DNA of 11,662 nucleotides from an uncultured Burkholderiales bacterium (GTDB lineage Bacteria > Pseudomonadota > Gammaproteobacteria > Burkholderiales > Burkholderiaceae_D), in the NCBI GenBank assembly GCA_937872165.1, contig CALMOR010000112.1, positions 9,541 to 21,202 on the forward strand, given 5' to 3'. The notes under the pieces are model-generated. The model did no database searches. It was not told where the DNA came from and saw only the letters and a list, made by a program, of their open reading frames with translations. Of this stretch, positions 1-7,094 are shown piece by piece. The stretch's first letter is position 1. Each line of letters starts with the position of its first letter. Position numbers and translations under genes: made by a program.

Positions 1-480
1 CTGACGCGCCATGCGCCGCAGCACCATCAACTGCTGATAGTCCTTCTTCCCGAAGATCGCGGCACGCGGCTGCACGCACGAGAAGAGCTTCAGGACCACG
101 GTCGAGACGCCGACGAAGAAGCCGGGACGGAACTCGCCCTCGAGCACGTCGCCGAGCGCGTGCGGCGGATGGACGCGGTACTCCTGCGGCTCCGGGTACA
201 TCTCGTTCTCGTCCGGCGCGAACAGCACGTACACGCCTTCGGCCTCGAGCTTCTCGCAGTCGCTCTCGAAGGTCCGCGGATAGCGATCGAAGTCGTCCTT
301 GGGGCCGAACTGCAAGCGGTTGACGAAGATGCTCGCGACGACCGGATCGCCGTGCTTCGCAGCGAGGCGCATCAGCGACAGGTGCCCTTCGTGCAGGCTG
401 CCCATCGTCGGCACGAAGGCGGTCCGCAACTGACCGCGCAACTGGTCGCGCAGCGCTTCGATGGTGGTGACGATCTTCAT
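1..480 (-). CDS. panC: Pantothenate synthetase (pantoate--beta-alanine ligase), 3' end missing
   Basis: ATP-dependent ligation of pantoate to beta-alanine, the last step of pantothenate synthesis in the cytoplasm. The gene reads leftward from an ATG at 480-478 and runs off the left edge, so 160 N-terminal residues are visible of a family length near 280. The nucleotide-binding signature PTMGSLHEGHLSL (residues 24-36, HIGH-like HEGH at 30-33) is followed by FVNRLQFGP, a pantoate-site stretch of the type FRPGFFVGVSTVV, and FGKKDYQQL (143-151); all match PanC. Identification is firm. No Shine-Dalgarno sequence precedes the ATG. The gene lies 105 bases downstream of panB, the preceding enzyme branch of the same pathway, but this gap is the largest in the minus-strand series, so panC may have its own promoter or rely on read-through. 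I see no frameshift or missing key residue in the visible part. Confidence 0.96.
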   Translation of the reverse strand, partial: MKIVTTIEALRDQLRGQLRTAFVPTMGSLHEGHLSLMRLAAKHGDPVVASIFVNRLQFGPKDDFDRYPRTFESDCEKLEAEGVYVLFAPDENEMYPEPQEYRVHPPHALGDVLEGEFRPGFFVGVSTVVLKLFSCVQPRAAIFGKKDYQQLMVLRRMARQ

Positions 481-585
481 GGGTCGGTGCGGCGTCCACG
501 CGGCTGATCGGAAGAAGCCACGGTCGCGTCCCGGGGCGGACGCGGAGCATGCCAGAAGTCGGGTCGCGCGCGAAACGCCCCGGAC
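481..585. other. panB-panC intergenic gap with a 7-bp inverted repeat
   Basis: This 105-base non-coding gap separates panB (stop at 586) from panC (start at 480). It contains a perfect 7-bp inverted repeat, CGCGTCC at 525-531 and GGACGCG at 538-544, with a six-base loop. On the minus strand, the direction of transcription, the hairpin is followed by ACCGTGGCTTCTTCC rather than a run of T. It is therefore not a textbook intrinsic terminator, although it could slow polymerase or protect an mRNA end. I see no convincing sigma-70 promoter for panC here. Confidence 0.4.
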
Positions 586-1467
586 TCAGGGGTAGCCGTG
601 TTCCGCGGCGGGGAAGCTGCGGTCCTTCACTGCGAGGACATAGGCCTGCAGCGCGCCGGCGATGTCGTGCGACGTGCCGTCGTCGCGTGCCATGAAGTCG
701 CGCACGAAGCGCGCCTTCCGGCCCGGATAGATGCCCAGCATGTCGTGAAGCACCAGAACCTGGCCGCTGCACTCGGGGCCGGCCCCGATGCCGATGGTCG
801 GGATGGTCAGGGCCGCGGTGACGCGCGCGGCGAGCGCCGTTGGGACCATCTCCAGCACCAGCATCGAACCGCCGGCCTCCTCCGCCGCGAGCGCGTCGGA
901 CAGCAGGCGCTCCGCGTCCGCGTCGTGCCTGCCCTGCACGCGATAGCCGCCGAGCTGATGCACGCTCTGCGGCGTCAGGCCGAGATGCGCGCAGACCGGG
1001 ACGCCGCGCGCGACGAGGAACGCGATGGTCTCGACGAGCCAGCCGTTGTCGTGGCCCGCGCCCTCGAGCTTGATCATCTGCGCACCGGCCTGCATCAGCA
1101 CGGACGCGCTGGCGTACGCCGCCGCGGGCGATGCGTGATAGCTCGCGAACGGCAGGTCGCCGATCAGCCACGCGCGCCCGTCGACGTTGCGCAGGCCGCG
1201 TGCCGTGCAGGCGACGTGGTAGCGCATCTGTTCGAGCGTGACCGGGAGAGTCGACGTCTCGCCCTGCAGCACCATGCCGACCGAGTCGCCGACCAGCAGC
1301 ACGTCGACCCCGGCGCGGTCGCAGAGCGCGGCGAAGCTCGCGTCGTAACAGGTCAGCATCGCGATGCGTTCGCCCGCGTCGCGCATGGCCTGCAGCGCCG
1401 GACCGGTGACCCTCCCGCGGCGAGCGTCCGACGGTGGCGGCGCTCCGGCCGTGCCGGCGTGGACCAC
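586..1467 (-). CDS. panB: 3-methyl-2-oxobutanoate hydroxymethyltransferase
   Basis: Transfers a hydroxymethyl group from 5,10-methylenetetrahydrofolate to alpha-ketoisovalerate, giving ketopantoate, the committed step of pantothenate synthesis. Family hallmarks are in order: MLTCYDASFA (37-46), LLVGDSVGM (57-65; D61 fits the metal-binding Asp), TLPVTLEQM, IGDLPFASY (102-110; D104 fits the second metal Asp), VCAHLGLTPQSV, GGYRVQGR, LVLEMVP (catalytic Glu region) and IGIGAGPECSGQVLV. At 293 residues it is somewhat longer than the roughly 264 of E. coli, partly because of N-terminal residues. The start is a GTG at 1467-1465. I chose it because GGGGAG lies about seven bases upstream, overlapping the end of the kinase gene, the best Shine-Dalgarno match in the window. 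It begins one base after the kinase stop codon, which suggests translational coupling. An internal ATG at residue 28 is possible but would trim conserved sequence. Confidence 0.95.
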   Translation of the reverse strand: MVHAGTAGAPPPSDARRGRVTGPALQAMRDAGERIAMLTCYDASFAALCDRAGVDVLLVGDSVGMVLQGETSTLPVTLEQMRYHVACTARGLRNVDGRAWLIGDLPFASYHASPAAAYASASVLMQAGAQMIKLEGAGHDNGWLVETIAFLVARGVPVCAHLGLTPQSVHQLGGYRVQGRHDADAERLLSDALAAEEAGGSMLVLEMVPTALAARVTAALTIPTIGIGAGPECSGQVLVLHDMLGIYPGRKARFVRDFMARDDGTSHDIAGALQAYVLAVKDRSFPAAEHGYP

Positions 1468-1468
1468 G

Positions 1469-2107
1469 TCAGTCTCCCCGATTGAAGAACTCGCGACGGC
1501 CGCGCATCGAGCGGATGCGGTCGAGCAGCAGTTCGAAGTCCGCGTCTTCGTGGGCCGGGTCGAGATGTTCGGTGTTGACCGTCAGCAACGGCGAAGCCTC
1601 GTACGAATGGAAGAAGCGCGTATAGGCCTCGCACAACTGTTCGAGGTAGGCCTCGGAGATCGACACCTCCATCGGGCGGCCTCGCTCGGCGATGCGCGAC
1701 AGCAGGATGGTCGGCGACGCGTCGAGGTGGATCACGAGGTCGGGGACCGGCGCCTGCACCGCGAGGTTCGAATAGATCTGGCGATAGAGGTCGAGCTCGT
1801 CGTCGGCCAGCGTCAGCGACGCGAACAGCGCGTCCTTCTCCAACAGGAAGTCGGCCACGAAGATCTCGTCGAAGAGTTCGCGCTGGCCGAGCTCGCGCAA
1901 CTGACGGATGCGCTGGAACAGGAACGCGAGCTGCGTCGTGAACGCATGGCGCGCGCTGTCGCGATAGAAGCGTTCGAGGAAGGGATTGGCTTCGGGCCGT
2001 TCGAGCAGCGTCTCGGCGCGCAGCCTTTCCGCGAGGCGGACCGCGAGCGAGGTCTTGCCGACGCCGATGGGTCCTTCGATGACGAGGTGCCTGACTTTTT
2101 CGATCAT
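1469..2107 (-). CDS. Deoxynucleoside kinase family protein (dNK/dGK-like)
   Basis: A 212-residue P-loop kinase that phosphorylates deoxynucleosides in dNTP salvage. The sequence shows a Walker A motif EGPIGVGKTS (11-20), the family's FVADFLLEKD segment with its Asp/Lys, DLVIHLDASP as a core strand, and an ERGRPMEVSISEAYL stretch matching the basic lid region of the deoxyadenosine/deoxyguanosine kinase group. Which deoxynucleoside it prefers cannot be read from the sequence. The ATG at 2107-2105 puts the P-loop near the N-terminus, as usual. Its leader is striking: the 23 bases before the ATG (minus strand, 2130-2108) contain no A and only two G, so there is no Shine-Dalgarno. It sits 30 bases after folK and one base before panB. 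I recall the folK-dNK-panB order from other betaproteobacteria, which supports this being a native operon member. Confidence 0.9.
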   Translation of the reverse strand: MIEKVRHLVIEGPIGVGKTSLAVRLAERLRAETLLERPEANPFLERFYRDSARHAFTTQLAFLFQRIRQLRELGQRELFDEIFVADFLLEKDALFASLTLADDELDLYRQIYSNLAVQAPVPDLVIHLDASPTILLSRIAERGRPMEVSISEAYLEQLCEAYTRFFHSYEASPLLTVNTEHLDPAHEDADFELLLDRIRSMRGRREFFNRGD

Positions 2108-2137
2108 GGGAACGAGGGAAGGAGAAGGACGTGCCGC

Positions 2138-2644
2138 TCAGGATTCGAGGCGCTCGATCCGCTGGTCCGTCGTGCGCGCGACCAGCGTGTCCGCGCGTCC
2201 CTGGCCGGGGATCACGACCGGACCGGCGAGCTCGATCAGCGGCGTCAGCACGAATGCGCGCTCCGCGATACGGGGATGCGGCACGACCAGGTCCGGCGTC
2301 TTCAGCATGCCGTCGCCATAGAGCAGCAGGTCGAGGTCGAGCGTGCGCGGTGCGTTGCGCGTCGTGCGCACGCGGCCGTAGCGCGTCTCGATCGCCTGCA
2401 GCGCGACGAGCAGTTCGTGCGCGGACATCCGCGTCTCGACCTCGGCCACCGCGTTGACGTAGTCGGGTCCGTCGCCGTCGACCGGCGCCGAACGGTAGAG
2501 ACTCGACGACGCGACGAAATCGGTCGACGGCAGGCGCGAGAGATCGGCCAGCGCGTTGAGCACGGCGTCTCGCGAGAAGCCGAGGTTGGCGCCGACGCCG
2601 ATGAAGGCCGTGACGGGGTCGCGTTCTTCGGAAGCCGTGGTCAT
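2138..2644 (-). CDS. folK: 2-amino-4-hydroxy-6-hydroxymethyldihydropteridine pyrophosphokinase (HPPK)
   Basis: Transfers pyrophosphate from ATP to 6-hydroxymethyl-7,8-dihydropterin, giving the activated pterin that FolP joins to p-aminobenzoate in folate synthesis. The 168-residue product is of normal family length (about 160). It opens with AFIGVGANLG (N-terminal substrate loop), then SSLYRSAPVDGDGPDYVNAV, and carries the HPPK signature RNAPRTLDLDLLLYG (96-110), whose two Asp residues hold magnesium. PHPRIAERAFVLTPLIEL completes the fold. The ATG at 2644-2642 forms an ATGA overlap with the pcnB stop codon, typical of translational coupling; longer upstream reading would lie inside pcnB. The product feeds folate, the one-carbon donor for PanB encoded two genes downstream. 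No anomaly is seen. Confidence 0.96.
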   Translation of the reverse strand: MTTASEERDPVTAFIGVGANLGFSRDAVLNALADLSRLPSTDFVASSSLYRSAPVDGDGPDYVNAVAEVETRMSAHELLVALQAIETRYGRVRTTRNAPRTLDLDLLLYGDGMLKTPDLVVPHPRIAERAFVLTPLIELAGPVVIPGQGRADTLVARTTDQRIERLES

Positions 2645-4353
2645 TCGCGCGGAGGCTCGCCTTGGTGGGTCGTCGCATCCTCGCTGCCGTCGGCCGCCGG
2701 CTTGCGGACGCGGCGGCGGCGCGGCTTCGGCGCAGCATCGCCGTCGGCCGCCGGCGTCGCCTCGACGACGTCTCCGGCGGAGCCCGCATCGGTGTCGGTC
2801 GCATCGTCGGACGCCGCACCGGTCCCTTCGCTCGCGGCCTTCTTCCTGCGACGCCGTTTGCGCTTGGCGCCGCCGCCGTCGGCCATGCCGGGATCGGCCT
2901 GCAGGGCCTCGCGCCCCTCGGCATCCGCGTCGATGAAGGTCGTCCACCAGTCGGCTAGCGGCTGCTCGATCTCGCCGGCGGCGGCGCGCAGCAGCAGGAA
3001 GTCGTAGCCCGCGCGAAAGCGCGGATGCTCGAGCAGCCGCCACGGTGCGCGGCCCGTGCGTCGCTCCAGTCGCGGCTGCAGCCCCCAGATCTCGCGCATG
3101 TCGGCGGTGTAGCGCCGCTGGATCGCGAGCGTGCCGGTCTGCGCGTCGAGCACCTGGTCCATCGCGGCGGCTAGCGCGGGGATCGGCAACTCGCCGCGCG
3201 CCTTGCCGTCGTTCCATTGCTTGAGCACCTCGTGCCACAGCAGCGACGCGAACAGGAAGCTCGGCGTGGTCGGCTTGCCGGCGCGGATGCGGTCGTCGGT
3301 GTTCTGCAGCGCCAGCGTGACGAAGCGTTCGCCGAGCGGCTGTTCGAGCACGACGTCGAGCATCGGCAGCATGCCGTGATGGAGTCCCTCGGCGCGAAGC
3401 CGCCGGAGGCAGGCCAGCGCCTGGCCCGACATCAGCAGCTTCAGCATCTCGTCGAAGAGCCGCGCCGCGGGAACGTTCTCGAGCAGCGGCGCGAGACGCG
3501 CGATCGGTTCGCGCGTCGCTTCGTCGATCGCGAAGCCGAGCTTGGCCGCGAAGCGCACGGCCCGCAGCATCCGCACCGGGTCTTCGCGATAGCGCTTGTC
3601 CGGGTCGCCGATCATCCGCAGCGTGCGCGACTTCACGTCGTCGAAGCCGTGGTGGTAGTCGATCACGGTCTGCGTCGACGGGTCGTAGAAGAGCGCGTTG
3701 ACCGTGAAGTCGCGGCGCGCCGCGTCCTCCTCCTGCGAACCGAAGACGTTGTCGCGCAGCACGCGGCCGTGCTCGTCGGACATCTGCAGCGGGCCGGGCG
3801 GTCGGCGGTCGCGCCGCCCGCCGCGGCCGCTGCTTGCCGGCGGGATCACCTGCACGACCGGCTCGGCCGCCGCGGCCGCGGGTGCGGTCTCCGCGGCCGC
3901 CGGCGGTCCGCTGGCGCGGAAGGTCGAGACCTCGATCGTGTCGGCGCCGAACATCACGTGCACGAGCCGGAAGCGACGGCCGATGATGTGCGCCCGACGG
4001 AAGAGCCGCTGCACCTCCTCGGGCGTCGCGTCGGTCGCGACGTCGAAGTCCTTCGGCTTCACTTGCAGCAGCAGGTCGCGCACCGCGCCGCCGACGACGA
4101 AGGCCTTGAAGCCGGCCTCCTGCAGCGTCGTCGTGACGCGCGTCGCGTTGGCCGAGACCAGCTTCGCGTCGATGCCGTGGGCCGACGACGGGACCATCAC
4201 CGGCCCCGTGGCCTTGCCGCGGCTCGAACGCGCGGCGCGGCGCGCCGATGGCGTGGCGCTGGCGGCCTCGGGCTTCGCGCCCTGCGTGACGCCGGCCTCC
4301 GGGGCGGCGACGACGCGCTTGCCGAAGATCCGGCTGAAGAGCTTCCTAATCAT
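2641..4353 (-). CDS. pcnB: Poly(A) polymerase I, class II nucleotidyltransferase
   Basis: Adds A tails to RNA 3' ends, tagging RNAs for exonucleolytic decay. The 570-residue protein has the nucleotidyltransferase core FVVGGAVRDLLL (85-96) with the catalytic DFDVATD carboxylates at 102 and 104, RRFRLVHV (126-133), VLRDNVFGSQEEDAARRDFTVNAL and RYREDPVRMLRAVRFAAKLG (254 onward). I call poly(A) polymerase rather than CCA-adding enzyme because of the basic N-terminal extension, the C-terminal LEHPRFRAGYDFLLLRA block and the basic tail, all seen in PcnB. The closest alternative is a tRNA nucleotidyltransferase. There are two oddities. An Ala/Pro/Arg-rich insertion lies at about 149-188, inside the catalytic region. 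A 78-residue disordered tail has two Arg/Lys blocks (497-505 and about 543-552) around an acidic stretch. The ATG overlaps the upstream HAD gene by eight bases and has a CT-rich leader without a Shine-Dalgarno. Confidence 0.92.
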   Translation of the reverse strand: MIRKLFSRIFGKRVVAAPEAGVTQGAKPEAASATPSARRAARSSRGKATGPVMVPSSAHGIDAKLVSANATRVTTTLQEAGFKAFVVGGAVRDLLLQVKPKDFDVATDATPEEVQRLFRRAHIIGRRFRLVHVMFGADTIEVSTFRASGPPAAAETAPAAAAAEPVVQVIPPASSGRGGRRDRRPPGPLQMSDEHGRVLRDNVFGSQEEDAARRDFTVNALFYDPSTQTVIDYHHGFDDVKSRTLRMIGDPDKRYREDPVRMLRAVRFAAKLGFAIDEATREPIARLAPLLENVPAARLFDEMLKLLMSGQALACLRRLRAEGLHHGMLPMLDVVLEQPLGERFVTLALQNTDDRIRAGKPTTPSFLFASLLWHEVLKQWNDGKARGELPIPALAAAMDQVLDAQTGTLAIQRRYTADMREIWGLQPRLERRTGRAPWRLLEHPRFRAGYDFLLLRAAAGEIEQPLADWWTTFIDADAEGREALQADPGMADGGGAKRKRRRRKKAASEGTGAASDDATDTDAGSAGDVVEATPAADGDAAPKPRRRRVRKPAADGSEDATTHQGEPPRE

Positions 4354-5077
4354 CGAAGAGGGTGAGAAGACGCCAGCCCCGTGCGCTCGCGTGCGCGCGC
4401 AGCGTGGCGTCGGGATTGGTCGCGACCGGGACGGTCACGTGTTCGAGGAGCGCGACATCGTTGCGCGAGTCGCTGTAGAAGGTGGTCGACGCGAAGCCCC
4501 GCCACGCGTAGCCGAGGCTCTCGAGCCAGTCGGTCACGCGCGTCACCTTGCCTTCACGGAAGCAGGGTTCGCCGCGCACCCCGCCGGTGAAGCGGCCATC
4601 GATCTGCTCGGGCACCGTGCCGACCAGATGCTCGATGCCGAAGCGCCGCGCGATGCGTGCGGTGACGAAGACGTTGGTCGCCGTGACGACCGCGCACAGG
4701 TCGCCGGCGTCGCGGTGCGAGGCCACCAGTGCGAGCGCCGACGGACGGACGTACGGTTCGACGACGTCGCGCATGAACTCGTCGTGCCAGGCGTCGAGCG
4801 TCGCGCGGTCGTGCGCCGCGAGCGGCGCGAGGCTGAACTCGAGGAACGCGACCATGTCGAGCGTGCCGGCCTTGTAGGCCTCGTAGAACTCGTCGTTGCG
4901 ACGGGCGAACCAGGCCGCGTCGACGACACCCTTGCGGGCGAGGAAGCTGCCCCACTCGAAGTCGCTGTCGATCGGCAGCAGCGTATGGTCGAGATCGAAG
5001 AGCGCGAGGCGAAGGCCTTCGCCCCGGGCGGGCGGTCGGGCGTCGTGGGGTCGCGTGACGGGAGAGGCGTCTGGCAC
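4346..5077 (-). CDS. HAD-IB family phosphatase (SerB/PSPase-like)
   Basis: A cytoplasmic haloacid-dehalogenase-type phosphatase of subfamily IB, 243 residues from the start chosen here. The four HAD motifs are visible: motif I LALFDLDHTLLP (nucleophile D28, second Asp D30), motif II Thr in AVVTATNVFV, motif III Lys in CFREGKVTRV, and motif IV FYSDSRNDVALLE. Between motifs I and II is a helical cap. The physiological substrate is not evident; phosphoserine or histidinol phosphate are candidates only because relatives use them. The start is uncertain. A GTG at 5077-5075, eight bases after the hda stop, is the only usable initiator I see downstream of hda. It gives an N-terminal extension of about 20 Pro/Arg-rich residues before the usual start of the fold. 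The gene ends in TAG, the only non-TGA stop among the complete genes here, and overlaps pcnB by eight bases. Confidence 0.88.
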   Translation of the reverse strand: MPDASPVTRPHDARPPARGEGLRLALFDLDHTLLPIDSDFEWGSFLARKGVVDAAWFARRNDEFYEAYKAGTLDMVAFLEFSLAPLAAHDRATLDAWHDEFMRDVVEPYVRPSALALVASHRDAGDLCAVVTATNVFVTARIARRFGIEHLVGTVPEQIDGRFTGGVRGEPCFREGKVTRVTDWLESLGYAWRGFASTTFYSDSRNDVALLEHVTVPVATNPDATLRAHASARGWRLLTLFDD

Positions 5078-5085
5078 GGATCGGT

Positions 5086-5829
5086 TCAGGCAGGAAAGGG
5101 TCGGTCCGCCGGTTCGTCGCGGACGGAGGGGAAGTCGATGCTGCTGCGGAGGAAGTCGCGGATCAGCGGCACGGTCACGAGGCGGCCGTGCTCGCGACCG
5201 TGACGGTCGAGGGCGTCGACCATGCGCATCAGCGAACCGAGGTCGCGCGTGAAGTGCGTCATCAGATAGCGTCGCACCTCGGGTGCGAGCGGGAAGCCGC
5301 GGTCCTTCGCGCGATGGACCAGTGCCGCGTCCTTCTCGTCGTCGTCGAGCCGATGCAGTCGATGGACGAGCCCCCACGAGAGGCGCGAGCGGAGGTCGTC
5401 GCGGCCCGGTGCGAAGAGGAGGCCGCGAGGCGCGGCGTTGCCGGTCGCGACGAGGCGGCCCGCGGGATCTTCGCGCAGTCGATTCACGGCATGGAACAGC
5501 GCTTCCTGCGCCTGCGCGTCGAGGGCCTCCACGTCGTCGATGACCAGTGCCGCTCCGGCCGCGCCTGCAGCGGCGTCGCGGATCGCGCCGGCCGACGCGG
5601 CACGGCCATCGAGATGCGTAGCCTTCATCGCCCGGCTCGCCGCGGTCGCCAGATGGGTGCGGCCACTGCCGTCCTCGCCCCACAGGTAGAGGCAGCGTGC
5701 CGACGGGTCGGCCGGCGTGGTCGTCGCGAGCAGACGCAGGGCCGCGAGCGCTTCGGCGTTGCGTCCGACGACGAAGTCGTCGAAGGTCGGAACGGAAGGC
5801 GGCTCGAGATCGAGCAGGAGCTGGTTCAT
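5086..5829 (-). CDS. hda: DnaA-regulatory inactivator Hda
   Basis: DnaA-like AAA+ protein that, bound to the DNA-loaded sliding clamp, stimulates hydrolysis of DnaA-bound ATP and prevents re-initiation of replication (RIDA). The N-terminus MNQLLLDLEPP contains the clamp-binding pentapeptide-like QLLLDL at 3-8. FDDFVVGRN follows as in DnaA, then Walker A in WGEDGSGRTHL (50-60, with the Arg-Thr form typical of Hda instead of Lys-Thr), Walker B LVIDDVEAL (95-103), an arginine-finger-type DLRSRLSWG (145-153) and a C-terminal RDLGSLMRMVDALDRHGRE sensor-2 region. There is no DnaA DNA-binding domain. The 247-residue length is slightly above the E. coli protein because of a short polar C-terminal tail. 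The ATG at 5829-5827 keeps the clamp motif at the extreme N-terminus, which fixes the start. It lies 33 bases after the transporter gene and has no Shine-Dalgarno. Confidence 0.95.
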   Translation of the reverse strand: MNQLLLDLEPPSVPTFDDFVVGRNAEALAALRLLATTTPADPSARCLYLWGEDGSGRTHLATAASRAMKATHLDGRAASAGAIRDAAAGAAGAALVIDDVEALDAQAQEALFHAVNRLREDPAGRLVATGNAAPRGLLFAPGRDDLRSRLSWGLVHRLHRLDDDEKDAALVHRAKDRGFPLAPEVRRYLMTHFTRDLGSLMRMVDALDRHGREHGRLVTVPLIRDFLRSSIDFPSVRDEPADRPFPA

Positions 5830-5862
5830 GAGCAGCGATGCGAAGGATGCGGGCCCGATCGC

Positions 5863-7005
5863 TCAGCGGCGCTCGGCGGGACCCGGCACCGCGGGGTCGA
5901 GCGCCGCGTTGATGGCGGCTACCTGCGGGTTGCGACCGCGATAGAAGTCGCTGGTCAGGTAGATCTTGTTGAGGTGCCCCAGCGCCACCGCGAGCACCGC
6001 GCTGACAGGCAGGGCGAGCAGGATGCCGAAGAAGCCGAACACCTCGCCGAACGCGAGCAACGCGAAGATCACCGTGAGCGGATGCAGGCCGATGTTCTCG
6101 CCGACCAGACGCGGCGTCAGGAAGACACTCTCCGCGATCTGCCCGATGCCGTAGATCACCGCCACCGCGACGAAGCCGTAGAGGCTGCCGAACTGCAACA
6201 GCGCGGCCAGGAGCGCGAGCACGAGGCCGGTCGCGAAGCCGACGTACGGGATGAAGACCAGGAGGCCGGTGAGGATGCCGATCGGCAGGGCGCCGTCGAA
6301 GCGGGCGATCGACAGCGTGATCGAGTAGTAGACGGCGAGGATCGCCATCACCAGCAACTGGCCGCGCAGGAATTGCGCGAGGACCTTGTCGACTTCGCCG
6401 GTCATCGAGCCGAGCTTCTGGTTGAGACCGCGCGGGATCAGCGCCTGCATGCGCGTCCAGACCATGTGCCAGTCGATCAGCAGATAGAACAGGACGATCG
6501 GCACGAGGAAGGCGGTCGCGAGCCACGACAGCGCGGCGGCGCTGCCCACGCGCAGATAGGCGAGCGCCGACGCGCCGATGCTCTCGAAGTTGAAGTGCTC
6601 CGACATGTACCCGCGGATCGAGTCGGCGCTGAAGTTGATGTCGACGCCGAAGATCGACGACAGGCGCGGTGCGATGCCGGTCTGCAGTCGCGTGACGAGG
6701 TCGGGGAGCTTCTCGCGCCCGCTGACGAACTCCTTCTGCACGACCGGCACGATGATGAGGATCAGGAGGATCACGAACAGGATCATCAGCAACAGCATCA
6801 GCGTGCTGCCGAGCCAGCGCGGGACGCGGTGCTTCGCGAGCCAGTCGACGCCGGGGTTGAGGATGTATCCGAGGATCGCGGCGATCAGGAACGGCGTGAG
6901 CACCGGCGCCAGCAGCCAGATCAGGACGCCGATCACGGCGAAGACCGCGACCCAGAGGAGGGTCTGCCGCAGGAAGGGTGAGAAGGTGCTGTCCGATGAC
7001 GTCAT
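5863..7005 (-). CDS. AI-2E family (PerM-type) membrane transporter
   Basis: A 380-residue polytopic inner-membrane protein of the AI-2E exporter/PerM family. Hydrophobic segments lie at about 14-32, 34-50, 67-88, 155-177, 215-232, 240-268, 275-296 and 308-345, matching the family's usual eight-helix pattern, with a long soluble loop (about 90-150) between the third and fourth. Family motifs include VPIVLFYLLIDW, FIPYVGFATG and LTPRLVGENIGLHPL. Substrate is unknown; members have been linked to AI-2 export or to ion antiport, and nothing here decides. The ATG at 7005-7003 is preferred because it begins just before the first helix. The frame stays open to a TTG at 7170, but that stretch reads as Pro/Arg-rich non-coding sequence. 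It is the first gene of the minus-strand operon, and its association with hda and purM is one I recall from other betaproteobacteria. Confidence 0.9.
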   Translation of the reverse strand: MTSSDSTFSPFLRQTLLWVAVFAVIGVLIWLLAPVLTPFLIAAILGYILNPGVDWLAKHRVPRWLGSTLMLLLMILFVILLILIIVPVVQKEFVSGREKLPDLVTRLQTGIAPRLSSIFGVDINFSADSIRGYMSEHFNFESIGASALAYLRVGSAAALSWLATAFLVPIVLFYLLIDWHMVWTRMQALIPRGLNQKLGSMTGEVDKVLAQFLRGQLLVMAILAVYYSITLSIARFDGALPIGILTGLLVFIPYVGFATGLVLALLAALLQFGSLYGFVAVAVIYGIGQIAESVFLTPRLVGENIGLHPLTVIFALLAFGEVFGFFGILLALPVSAVLAVALGHLNKIYLTSDFYRGRNPQVAAINAALDPAVPGPAERR

Positions 7006-7088
7006 GCGGGCTTCGAAGAAGGGCGGGCGTGGTTCGTTGCGGGCTTCGACGCGCTCGTCGCTCGCATCGGGAGGCTGTCGCGCTGGGA

Positions 7089-7094
7089 TAGAAT
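7089..7094 (+). promoter_or_regulatory. Candidate sigma-70 -10 box for purM
   Basis: TAGAAT matches the -10 consensus TATAAT at five of six positions and sits in the context GGATAGAATCCGGCG, a style of -10 region common before betaproteobacterial genes. No good -35 is found at 16-18 bases upstream (the best is TCGGGA, three of six). If used, transcription would start near 7101 and purM would have a leader of about 170 bases. Confidence 0.45.

Noticed and set aside
1364..3007. A 547-codon plus-strand open frame opposite panB, the kinase, folK and pcnB
   Set aside because: It mirrors well-identified genes codon for codon, has the Arg/Ala/Glu-rich composition of antisense frames in GC-rich DNA, and shows no domain. 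The same holds for the 597-codon frame at 5188-6981 and the 690-codon frame at 9231-11303.
5078..6526. Open frame extending the HAD protein upstream to 726 residues through hda and the transporter gene
   Set aside because: The extension is low-complexity Arg/Ala/Pro sequence lying over hda and the transporter in another frame; both of those have clear family motifs. A fusion protein is not credible.
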